A DNA stretch of 64,000 nucleotides. Origin: Protonemura montana. Taxonomy: Eukaryota; Arthropoda; Insecta; Plecoptera; Nemouridae. This document shows, piece after piece, positions 12,486 through 22,837 of this stretch. A program made the position numbers and the translations under genes. The stretch spans positions 17,736,418-17,800,417 of the forward strand of contig OX387605.1 of NCBI GenBank assembly GCA_947568835.1, given 5' to 3'. The notes under the pieces are model-generated. The model was not told where the DNA came from, ran no database searches, and saw only the letters and a program-made list of their open reading frames with translations. Positions within the stretch are counted from its first letter, which is position 1. Every line of letters begins with the position of its first letter.

Positions 12486-15400
12486 TCTTCATCTGAAAAT
12501 GCATTGTGGTTCACTTTGAAAAAGGTTATTACGTTATTTTAGTTGCTCTTGCTCCAATTTCTTATTTCCAAAGAAAGTGAATTCTGGTGACTTCAAACCG
12601 AACACAGCGACCGCAATTAGCATGTCACGGAACGAAGTCAATTTAGTAATTCATGAAATGCGGTATCATTAGTTTCCGACATACAATCAATTTCGAATGG
12701 TATTGCGAGGATGATTTAATACAATCACCACCATGACAATAAGTACTACAACCCAATGAGCACACATCATTTGAACGAAACGGAAATCCAATGCATTAGC
12801 GAATCCGATTCAATATTGACCAGTTTGTCAACCACTAATATGGAAACGATTGAAACATCATTAGAATTACCTACATAACACAACTTGGAGCTTAGACTTG
12901 ATTCAATTAATATCAAAGTAGCTAGTGAAAGTGGCAAATAATGATGATTAATATTGATAAAATTTAAGGAGGCAGCCGAAGCACGCACGTATTTAACTAG
13001 GCGGTATGACAAAACCCGTTGTATTGGAGAGATTTTCCGACCATAATTTCAATGTAACTGTGAAAGGTATACTGACAAATAATTTCCATATAAAGTTTGT
13101 TTATTAGAGATACGACGACGGAACGCTCCTTAAATCTTAAGTAGTATGCATCGAACTAGTAACTAAAATTGAACGAATATCGGTATGATTGATTGATCAT
13201 AATATCAAGCCTACATGAACTACACAGGTGTATTGAGTTATGGCATGGCCCTTTAATCAAATCCCACTCACGGCTGACGGTATGCAATGGAACGATGCGA
13301 AAACCAAATCATTAATACGTGATTATTTGCACCTATTGTACAACAGATAACTGTACTATAAACTAATTCTGCTGAAGACAATGCTCAATGTTAACTTAAC
13401 ATAACGAGATTTGACAATGCTAAATATACAGTACAGTGATGTGGTGGGACTGTTTGACTGTAGGTATATATGACTGTATGTATGGGAGCAATAGGTGAAC
13501 AATGTACGTGAATTTGGTATCTGAAGTGGAGGTATTGGGTTGTTTATATGTGTGCTTCGTTATGTAAATGGTACATATTTGCCCACTTTGGTGTAGACAG
13601 GGAACTCAAAAAATGATAAAATTCGAAATTATTTCAAGTTTTTTTTTTTTTTTTTTGTTTGGTTAATATTAAAAGGTATCAACTAAAAAAGTAACTGTCA
13701 ATAACAACAAAAGTAAACCACTGGTCAGACAAAATGTTTGGTAAGGGGAAAAATATCGTGAAATAAAATGATTGACGAGTGCAGATTCATGATTATTACT
13801 CTTTTGTCGGCCTCCTCTGTGATATTATAGGAGTGGTTTTAAAACGAGTTTAAGCTGTGGGGTTTGGGGAGTTAACGCTGGCAAGATTTCATGTTGCGGC
13901 AGGGGTTCCAGATTATCAGGGTAAGATAATAAGGCGAAAATCGTATTACACAAAAAAAAAGGGATGGAAAAAAACAGCCGGTGTGACTTGAAAATACCGT
14001 AAACTATGCACGAGGTAGGATAAAATTCGGGTCTAAAGAAGAAAGTAAAGTCTCTAAAAAAAAATTGGACCTAGGACATTCTTTGCCAGCAACAGGAAAT
14101 TTTCAAAATGAAAAATAAAGGCGAGAGGAATATGAAATAAAACAGAGAAAAGCAGGCTCACAATCTTCGAAAAGAAATTCTTCGGTGAAATGGAAGGAAA
14201 TACGAGCCAATGGTCCTTTTATAGGCATGCGAAAAGTAGATCCTGGTCCTCTAAGGAGCTACAATAATTTCGTCAAGTCTTCAAATACCCAAAAAGTGAA
14301 GAACTGAGATGCTGAAAGCGAAAAATGTAGAGTTTGAGTTACTGTTTTTAAAACCCTAAACAAGGTGACGGTATTTTGAGAATCTGTTTGTAACAAATGC
14401 TCGGTTAATTATTTTCAAGTAAGTAAATTCCGTTAAGAGATTCGTCGTTTTTTGTTGTTTTTTTAGCTAGCCGTGGGCGGCAATCTTGTGTAAAGAGATT
14501 GACAATGTTCTTGTCGATTCTGTGCGATTGGAAATCATTGATTTTGATCTTTGATACACGCTTGAATCAAAGAACTCTTTGATACGCTATCTCTTCAGAA
14601 AGCTCCACGTTGACTTAGTCGCTAAACCAACACGTTTGTTAAAACAAAAAAGCCTAAAAATGTCTTCAATACAAATATCTATGCATGACATAGCCTACAT
14701 ATTTCCAGCGAGCTTTCACTTCATTACACTCTGAATCTTGAATGTCTTGTATTTTATCAGAACATTTTCCACTTCTCAACTTTTCCAAGAAAGAAAATAA
14801 AAGAAATTCAACCGATTTCTCTTCGAATGATTTTGCCCTTAGGCGACCAGCGTTACCTTGTTTTCCAAATACAATTCCCGATCTCTTCTTCGCATTTTCC
14901 GTTTCCCGATATACCTAAAAGTGGTGCTATCAATAACGCTTTTCGCGAATTCCTCGATCGCTTCTCTAGTGTGTGGCGTTTGCGTCTCAACCCTGATATT
15001 GCTTGCATGTATTTTGTTCCTTGGGCACCCAGCCACACTAAACGCGCCTCTCAGGGCACTCGACACCAAAGCATAAGGATGTATAATTTATAAGAGCCAC
15101 CTTATGCATTTCTTAAAAGGGTTAAAGTCGCGTATACGTGCTTTGAAAAACGCATCTTTATCATGTGCTGTATCAAATATATATATATACACACGCGCGC
15201 ACGTCCGTCAATATATAAATTTAAATTTGTGTCTTTAATGGCATGTCCTGGGCTGGCACAACGTCTCTTTATAAAGAGCCTCTTCCGAAAGCCCCGACTC
15301 CAAATGAATAACTCTCTTCATAAAAGTGACTACGTATTCTAGAATATTTTTGAACCGTTTTTTTTCTGCTTCAAATGCATTATTTATATTTCTGCAATAA
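12486..15400. other. No recognisable gene
   Basis: Long AT-rich stretch with a T run near 13640-13657 and purine-rich sequence at 13,900-14,350. Overlapping short open frames on both strands at 14,827-15,093 match no family. A short AT/AC/GC microsatellite lies at 15177-15202. Confidence 0.5.
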
Positions 15401-15412
15401 AAGCTCACTTAC

Positions 15413-15560
15413 GAAGTCGGCGCGAGTGCTTCGCCATATTTACTAAAGTCTCGAGCCGATCGCGGGGACGACGCGTCGAACGCCAATACGCGACGCCGAC
15501 CGGCCACACATCAGGGCCTAGCCTGCCACCGACGCCGGCGCCACGACGCATGTGTGCCGT
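15413..15560 (-). CDS. Candidate CpG-rich 5' exon with start codon
   Basis: A compact CpG-dense island (about 15417-15560), unlike its AT-rich surroundings, reads on the minus strand as a GC-rich leader. It is followed by an ATG at 15437-15435 with A at -3 and G at +4. The frame MAKHSRRL ends with one extra base at GTAAGTGAGC, an excellent splice donor (15412-15403). This is the arrangement expected of a first coding exon of 25 coding bases, with the CpG island as promoter and 5' UTR. No downstream exon is recognised and the protein cannot be named. The island also holds several CGACGC/GCGTCG motifs seen in other islands of the window. Confidence 0.28.
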
Positions 15561-18029
15561 GCGACAACGGCACTCTTTTAAATTGAAAACGCAGCTGCTA
15601 AAATAATTCCGTACCACGCGACTCAATCTAATGTGATATTTCCAAATAATTTTCAGATCGATCATCGCTCAGAAAAAGACAAGAGAATGGCAATTTTTGT
15701 TTTATTATATATGGCACCTACGTGCTTTCTGTCTCTTTCACCTTTAATAGGGTGCGGCAACATACTTTTTATGTGTTCGTTCTTATGTGACTGCTTTAGC
15801 CATGATGGGACGCATAGAAGAATCCCTAGAGAGCCGTACAAGCTACCATACAAATGGTTCCATTCGAATGTTTCATATTTTTTTGCTAGAACCAACTTGT
15901 GAGATTCTTTTTCGAGGTGCAAACGTATTATTATGTCACCATGCAAGGAAATAACTCGACACGTTGTGCCCTACAGTACTTTTTTAAATTTTTAAATTAA
16001 AATTAATGTAATTGAGCGTTGTAGTCCGCGGTGCGGGAACCAAACGAAAGGCACATTTCAACTTAACATCAAGTCCGAAAAACATATTCGCCCCAAAAAA
16101 AACGAAGGTAGAAAAAAGAAATGAAAGTGTGTGCGGGCATTTCGCTAGCAAATATTTTACAGTAGGCAGCGTGTATCGCCGAGTCAAGTCCCCGAAGCAC
16201 ATTGCAGGAAGAACTTTCGGCGCTCAACTTATTTGCTCTCTTTAGTTTTATTTCGGTAACATTGAAGCCATTTCATATTACAAATTAAACATACTTACAA
16301 CGAGCTCCATCTCTCTCTTTCCGTCAGTAACTTTGCAACAACTCAGTCATCGACTCACCTGAGAACAAAAGAAAGAGAACACGTTAGCCTGTGCTAGTTG
16401 TCATCGAAGCCAAATTGATCAAAACGCAACCCACATGCAAAAGACCACGACTAAAAAGCGCGACCATGCATTACACCAAAAATTAGACAAGCCAATTAAT
16501 TGCATAACAATTACTTTAACCGCAGTAGCTCTTCATCTATTCACAAAGTGAGTGAGGGATGAGGGGTTTGATATTTCTAATACCATCTGACACCGCAAAT
16601 AGGCATTATTATGACATCACAGTTGGTTCCCTAACGAGACGTCTTACCCCATCCCCTTAACAGAGACCGGCTGGGATAATAGTGTGAGACGCAGGAGAGG
16701 AGCGAAAGACAAAGACAGATCGTCTGTAAGATTCACACCATACCTAGCCACCTCCCACCATCGGTTATGCGTATAATCCCCCCTATATCATGTCAAGTCA
16801 TTTGTTAGAGGCGCGACGCCGCAAGTCTCGGGTTATGTAATTAAGATCCAGTCTCGTGCCAGAGGCGTCGATCTCGGGCTGCGTCGCGACGCCGGGCCAT
16901 CACTCATAAGTCAATTCCAGGCAGCGTCGTGGCTGGTGGCTGACTATCTGTTGGTTGCCAGATCAATCAGTTAGACACATACTCGTTAGGAGCCGAGAGT
17001 TCAACCGATCTTTACTAAATCGATATGGAGGGTCTATGAAATTTTAAACAGGGACTTCACATTTTGAAATGGATGAGCCTGTCATCCTTCGTCTGGTATC
17101 TAAGAAAAAATTTGATATAAACTAGGAGAAATATGATTCTTTAAAAAAGAAAAACTCTTGCGCATGGTCTTCCCTAAATATACCGATTTTTTTTTTTTTT
17201 TTACTTCATTGATAGCGGCTGTGATAACAGTCTGTGAGCAGGAATCAAACCTTTGGGGAAATTTAAGAGAGCCAAGAAAAATAGTATGATCACAATGCGG
17301 AAGTTTAAGTGATGTTGCATGTCAAAAATTGCTTTCTTTTCTCTTCACAACGGTGCATTTATTATGCGGCGGTGAGCCTTTTGTTTGCCGATAACTTTTC
17401 CTGCGTGCAACAAGGGCACCGTTTACGCTCATATCGTAAATCGTCGGGCATTTCATTTTTAATGATATCGTTTTTATCACATTTCCAGCACATAAGCTTT
17501 GCGGCGGCTTTCGGAAGGAAACGTGTAAGACCCAAAAGAAAACTGCGTACCCTTATAACGAAAGCCGCGACATGCTGGCCACGCGGCGAGGAAACCTATC
17601 AACATTCATGAGAATGATTGGATCTCTGATACCGATCATTACATGTTCAACGCCTATAACATAGTATCTGAAAAAAAAAATTCTCGTTTCAACTGCATGC
17701 CTGTAGTTTATTATTTGCAGAAATGTCTTTCATCAACGTTCCAAACCCCAATCGAAAGTTAAACAACGCAAGGGCAACACAATGTCCTTGCTAAATAGTT
17801 GACCTTCCCTGTTCCCGGAACAATTTTGTACCGTCTTCTCGCTAGACAATTGTTAGATCCGTGCCTCAATCTGTCGCTACACCTGAGTCCCAAGCGGTGC
17901 TCTCCTCCGATTCCGCCGACGCCGACGCCGACGCCGGGCAGACGTCGCGATGACAGATCACCGGCGCAAGGCAAAGCTCGTCGCGTAAACTCGTGCTTAT
18001 CATGTTAACACAGGATCAACACACTCACC
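15561..18029. other. Gene-poor stretch with two CpG-rich islands
   Basis: CpG-rich islands at 16809-16900 (two CGACGCC motifs plus GCGTCG motifs) and 17911-17945 (tandem GCCGAC triplet-like repeats) interrupt AT-rich DNA. A minus-strand segment at 16299-16358 lies between TTTTGTTCTCAG and GTAAGTATG with ATGGAGCTCGTT at its end. It is stopped in all frames before the ATG, so it could only be a 5' untranslated exon. Nothing else is supported. Confidence 0.45.
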
Positions 18030-18061
18030 ATCCGCGCACAAGCCCGCGCTTGTGCGCGGAT
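18030..18061. repeat. GC-rich perfect hairpin, 14-bp arms
   Basis: ATCCGCGCACAAGC (18030-18043) and its exact complement at 18048-18061 flank a 4-base CCGC loop. The stem is G+C-rich and would be very stable in RNA or as a DNA cruciform. No U-run follows on the plus strand, and no gene is placed to use it as a terminator. Confidence 0.85.
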
Positions 18062-18410
18062 AGAATAGAAACAACCGCTTTATGCGATATGGAAAATAAT
18101 ATTTTCGTTCGAAGGAAGTGTTTTTAAATTCCGTGTGCTCTGCTGTTTTATTCCGAAACGTTTCTTTTAGAGGCATTTGTCTATTATTTTCTCCTATAAC
18201 TGAATTTCTATGCCGTATGTGAAATGTGTCGATTGCCTTTAGTCGGTTTTGGGATGAAAATATGCTGAAGCAAAGTGTCTAGTGGTGTCTTGTATTTATT
18301 AGCAAATTCTACAAAGACAAGTCACTAGAAAGATAGAACCAATACAGTTTGGTATAGCACAGTACGCTTAGTATAAAACAAGAAGTGAAACTGTCCGCTT
18401 ACACAGCCTT

Positions 18411-18454
18411 CTTGCAACGCTAACCTATATTAGTTTATAGGTTAAAGTTGCAAG
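18411..18454. repeat. Inverted repeat, 19-bp arms
   Basis: CTTGCAACGCTAACCTATA at 18411-18429 pairs with TATAGGTTAAAGTTGCAAG at 18436-18454, 17 of 19 positions, around a 6-base loop. The hairpin is shorter than a typical animal microRNA precursor. It lies beside a GGCCATTTTG motif. Confidence 0.8.
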
Positions 18455-21256
18455 CGACTGTTGTGGTCGGCCATTTTGACTGGCAGCTCTAATATTTAAC
18501 AAAATGTACATGAAACATTTGTTTTATTTTGCAATTGAAGGTTATCCGAGCTTAGATTTAGGTCACTAAACTGTAAGCTGTCGTAACTTTGCTCAGCAGG
18601 GATAATTAGGAATATTACAACTGGTGAGTTGCACTGGTTTATAGTTGCGCTCTGCGATGTTCTTATGCGCCAACAGATTTCTCATGTTTCCTGCTCCTCT
18701 AGGTGGATTTTATCATTGCAACATGACGCTATATGCACACAACTATAATTGTTTTCTTTGCATAAGCGTGACAAGATAATTTAAGAGTATATATGCGAGA
18801 TATTCACTGCAAACTGAGTCGGTTTGAACAGCATAACGAAATATTTTAACCGAATAAAAGCAAAATAGCATAGGGTTTGTGGAGGGACTAGACGTGCTCC
18901 CGCTGGGTCCGCAGCTGAGATGAGTGGCGGGAGTGATCTGAGTGATGTGAGCTTATTTCAGTGAATTTGGTACCGAGAAAAAAGGCTTATTGCGATCTAC
19001 TGTACAGTAATAATTTGATCCCTTTTGCTTGATTTCAGGTAACTGAATTTCCTGGTTCAAACTCAACGCTTACAGAAAAATAAGCAAAAAAAAAAAATAC
19101 AAAAATGCATCCACAAAAGGCTTATAGACCAAACTGCTTTTACGACGATCCTCTCTAAGATAAAAACTTATATTTCGTATTTATTGATATCTTGCATTAA
19201 AATGTAAGCACATATCTATCTTCATTTTCTTTACCTTTCCTTCTTCGCCGTTTTGTATTTTAGCTTTTCAAGAAACATTTTTTTAAAGATACTGCATACG
19301 ACCTATAAAATGTGTGTGTCATCTTGTAAGAATAAGAGGATAATATTCAGCAAATAGTTTAAGCTTAGAAAATAAAAGAATGCATCCTCCTGTCTTGAGT
19401 ATAAGCTCTTCACTCAGTTGTGATGCCTGTAAGTCTTCTTAATTTTACCATAAGCTCTATTTCAAATTGGTTTTATTTGCCAAATAAAGTCCCAATAAAT
19501 GCGATAAAAAAAAGTTTCGATAAAGGCACCTTGTTAACTCGCGAAGCATTTTCTTTGTGTGCGAATTTCCCTCACCCTTCTCTCGTGGCGCTGTTTATTA
19601 TTTTTCTATTTGGAGCCCGCGTCTGTGTGTGCTTTTCAGAGCGAATTTCCAACAAAAGCGATCAGTTTGAACGGAGGGAAAACCAATGCGGAACATTTCC
19701 AATGGCATTATTTACCCATGGGTCGGTGGTGTGTGTTTTTCGCCATGGAGTATGTATCGCTACCTACCAGGCACGTTGCTGTTGCTGTCCATCTCTTTTC
19801 TTAAGGAAAGCCGGAATCGGATGAATTAATTTGCGTCAACCAATTCTTTAATCAGTTACCTTAGCATAGTGGGACTGGCTGGGACGGAGTGAGACTCATG
19901 ACTACTGTATATTCAGGATAAAAACCAGCAACAAAAATTGAGACGATCTCAGCATCTTCATGGCAACCAAAAGTTGAATCTTCCGTCGAATCGCATGATT
20001 CTAAGTATATTCTAGTATTCCATATATTCTAAGTTGGCTACAAAAAATACTACTTTAGAAAAAATTCTCTATAAATGAGCTCTACATAGACGAACTTTGT
20101 TAAAGGGTTGTGTGTCAACTTTTTTTCTTTCTGTTTGTGGTTTTTACCCTGAATAGACAGAACGAATGTTAAGTACACAGAAAAACAATTACATACGAAA
20201 TTGGATTCAAAAAAAGTTTTTGGTAGCGAATTGGTTTGGGCGCGGAAATCAATCCGTGCTCGTTTTTTTCGCGGTTATTTATCCGTGTTTGAAAATATTT
20301 GAGTATGCTATTCAAAGTTCAGACAGCATTGAATACAAATTATGCTCCACGCATAAGATAAATGCCGTGTCACACGCGTGCCTCCCAATGTGTGTGAAGC
20401 TAATATTAACACATTTCATGAATGAGATGATATGTTATAACAGCTTGGCATCATTTAATATATTAGTGGATATTTAGAGCGTGAAAGACTAGGGTGGGCT
20501 CGACATTAGTGAACGTAAACACAGCGTCACTTAAAAAACATCCCGCCCGACCGCATTTGCATTCGGACGTTGAAAAAATTGACAACGTTAAGAGGAAATC
20601 TGAATACACGAACATGACTGCTCATTGATTAAAAGAATATTTTATTCCGAACACTGTAATATAAGGTATATCTATACGGGTGTGGCAGTAAATTTTAAAC
20701 GTGGGCGAGAGAATTTTTACAGTTTTCTTTTTTTTTCCTCCGGATTTAAAAATTCAGATAAATTTCAGTTGGCATATTCCTGTCTGGTTAAAGCTCGGTT
20801 CTCTCGATAAAAAAATGGACTGTTTTGCAGCACAATTACTGATATCGGTTATGAGCGCCAAGGCGTATAATCGCGTTAGCTTGCTGCTAAACAAACGGGA
20901 TATGTATCCATAGTCAATAAATAATTCCTTTCGGAAAAATGGACAAACCTTATAAAATGTGAAGCCATAAAAAGTAATTGGAAGCGTTTATCACTTGGCT
21001 GAAGCGTAGAACCGCTGCACGCTATTCTCAAATGATGACTGCCGAATTTTCTAAAGAAATCTACTCTTGTTTTCTTGTTTTTTTTTTTGGCCGACAACAA
21101 ATCGATGTCTAATAGAGGTAACGTGACACTGCCATGATTCAAATGCCAACGCACTGCGGTATTCGCTCGTCAAATGGGTCAATCGGCGCAAGATAGATGT
21201 CCTTCGTATAACATGTGTTTCTTATAGGTATTTGCATTGAGTTTATATGTATAGTT
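18455..21256. other. No recognisable gene
   Basis: AT-rich stretch. The longest open frame (19420-19824, 134 codons, plus strand) has a low-complexity, cysteine-rich translation with no recognisable domain. It overlaps an 81-codon frame in another register, so I do not call it a gene. Confidence 0.5.
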
Positions 21257-21587
21257 AGAGAGCCAGCGTTGATGTTAAGCGTTCTGCTGAGCAAACGAGC
21301 CGCAAGATGGCGCGTGCAGCTTTTTTAACAAACTTCTGCGATTTAATAATTAGGGCTCGAAATATCGATACATGTTTTTCAATCGTTGGAGTTAGCATCA
21401 ATAAATATTAATTGAGCGTAAACCAGTCTCAAGTGCGAGCAATGTGCGAGAAAGAACGAAATAAAATTTCTTAACCGTCGAAACGACGGTGACTCCATCC
21501 AGAAGTGTCCTCAATTGTTGTCGATAAAGTAGTTATTTAGCGGCCGTTTTACGCGAAGACAGTTTAACTATAGCGCTTAGGTACTAG
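21257..21587 (+). repeat. Dispersed repeat A, copy 2
   Basis: Diverged second copy of the element at 4118-4452, same orientation, about 17 kb away. The copies share at least six collinear blocks, the best being the AAACCAGTCTCAA-TGCGAG region. Copy 1 has about 25 extra bases around 4165-4195, rich in CCGG-like sequence. It ends about 95 bases before the 5S-SINE body at 21683. Confidence 0.8.
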
Positions 21588-21682
21588 GGTCTTCTACAGT
21601 GATTCCTGGCGCCAAACTGTACCTGCTGCTCACTGTGACAAAATTAAAAATAATTTATGATTTGATTGATTTTAGTGTGTTC

Positions 21683-21932
21683 TGACGCATTGTTTTGACA
21701 GCGGACCCTGTGGCAAGGAGAAGGGGGGGGGGGGGGGGGGGATAACCTTGTGCCGGCACCAAAGCTACTCTTGTCGAAGTGCACCAAAAGGACAACCGGG
21801 TAAACGTTCCTACAAAGAACGGTGCAACAAAAAAAAAAAAAAAATCTTTTTAAATTAAACCCATATTGTCTAGAGGTTAATAAGCATGACGAGTTAAGTT
21901 TTTCTCCTTACTCCTACCACTCCAACCTATTT
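21683..21932 (-). repeat. SINE body (repeat B, copy 1)
   Basis: This segment is collinear with 38589-38866 in the same orientation. Shared blocks are GACGCA-TGTTTTGA near 21683 and 38589, CT-GTCGAA-GCAC-AAAGG-CAACC near 21772 and 38715, and AGAGGTTAATAAGCA-GACGAGT at 21872 and 38803. On the minus strand it directly follows the 5S-like head at 22018-21933, so the two parts look like one SINE. A run of 19 G (21723-21741) and a run of A (21829-21844) are insertions or expansions absent from the other copy. Confidence 0.7.
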
Positions 21933-22018
21933 GCCGAACAACACTGTTCTTGGGTATGATGTCAATGGTCACCCATCCAATACTAAACCTATCGCATTGT
22001 TGCTTAACTTCGGTGATC
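21933..22018 (-). repeat. 5S rRNA-derived SINE head (3' part of 5S)
   Basis: Read on the minus strand, the segment begins GATCACCGAAGTTAAGCAAC. It continues with GGTTTAGTATTGGATGGGTG and ACC, and ends AACAGTGTTGTTCGGC. These match, in order, the eukaryotic 5S rRNA segment from about nucleotide 40 to the 3' end, covering box A (GAAGTTAAGC), the intermediate element region and box C (GGATGGGTGACC). About ten extra bases sit between box C and the 3' stem. The first 40 or so nucleotides of 5S are missing, so this is not a functional 5S gene. The 5S 3' end joins the repeat-B body, making a 5S-derived (SINE3-type) element the best reading. A 5S pseudogene next to an unrelated repeat is the alternative. 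Confidence 0.7.
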
Positions 22019-22742
22019 TTGCGGAAAAAAAAGTATTTTTAAGTCTGTTAAGCAATAAAAAAAACCTAACAAGAAAAAGTTAAAAAAATATTTAACTTTC
22101 ACATATCGGTAAAAGCCATACATACAAACATTAGCTCATTTGATACTTTAACATAGACCTGTCTATAACCCAGCACGGTGGTCCCATAAACTCTTGCGAA
22201 GCTCGTCAATTTCCATGCGTAGGAAAAAATGTGTGCAGCTCATGAAAAGATAAACCAAGTAAATGGGAGCCAGGTTTATTTTTGTTGGTGATGAGATGAG
22301 CTGTCAGTAGAGAAATTGCTGACTGTGACGGTATATTGACAGCTTAACCAATATCCACACACACACACATACACACGCAGCGTCAACACTTCAGTACATA
22401 TCCATGCCAGGCGGTATCCACGCATATCCACGCACAAGCTTGAACCCTAGTCGTTAGTTTTAAAATAGGCAAAAGGTATTTTTAAACGTGGTTCTATTAA
22501 AAATACGTGCTAGTGATAGTATTTCTTATACAGATGTCTTTAAGGCACGACTATTTTTGAAAATTGGCCACCTATGAGGTAATAACAATCCTGAAAGCTA
22601 CTTTTTCAATAACCAGACTAAAAATTAATAACTGCAAGTTAAAGACTCAGTTAATGAGATATTATCATTGTAACCTCCAATTATATCTATAACTGGGCAT
22701 TTTAAAACTGGCCCTAACTAATAAAAATAAAATCTATTATGA

Positions 22743-22778
22743 ATCAAATACTTTGATAGATATATCAAAGTATTTGAT
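22743..22778. repeat. Perfect inverted repeat, 16-bp arms
   Basis: ATCAAATACTTTGATA (22743-22758) and its exact complement (22763-22778) flank GATA. AT-rich cruciform-capable sequence, 30 bases from a second perfect palindrome. Confidence 0.9.
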
Positions 22779-22807
22779 ATTGTAAGTGATATTGATTTAT
22801 GATGATA

Positions 22808-22837
22808 TTGTAATACCTACTATAGTAGGTATTACAA
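22808..22837. repeat. Perfect 30-bp palindrome without spacer
   Basis: The half-site TTGTAATACCTACTA is followed immediately by its reverse complement. A 30-bp spacer-free palindrome is very unlikely by chance in 64 kb. The same CCTAC core in palindromic form recurs at 37768-37786 (GTACCTAC, 3-base spacer, GTAGGTAC). Confidence 0.92.

Noticed and set aside
18411..18454. microRNA precursor
   Set aside because: The stem is about 19 bp, shorter than animal pre-miRNA hairpins, and flanks do not extend the pairing.
19420..19824. 134-codon plus-strand frame with cysteine cluster
   Set aside because: Overlaps another frame in the same place, translation is not domain-like, and no regulatory context is seen.
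21933..22018. Functional 5S rRNA gene
   Set aside because: The first 40 or so nucleotides are missing and there is an insertion before the 3' stem.
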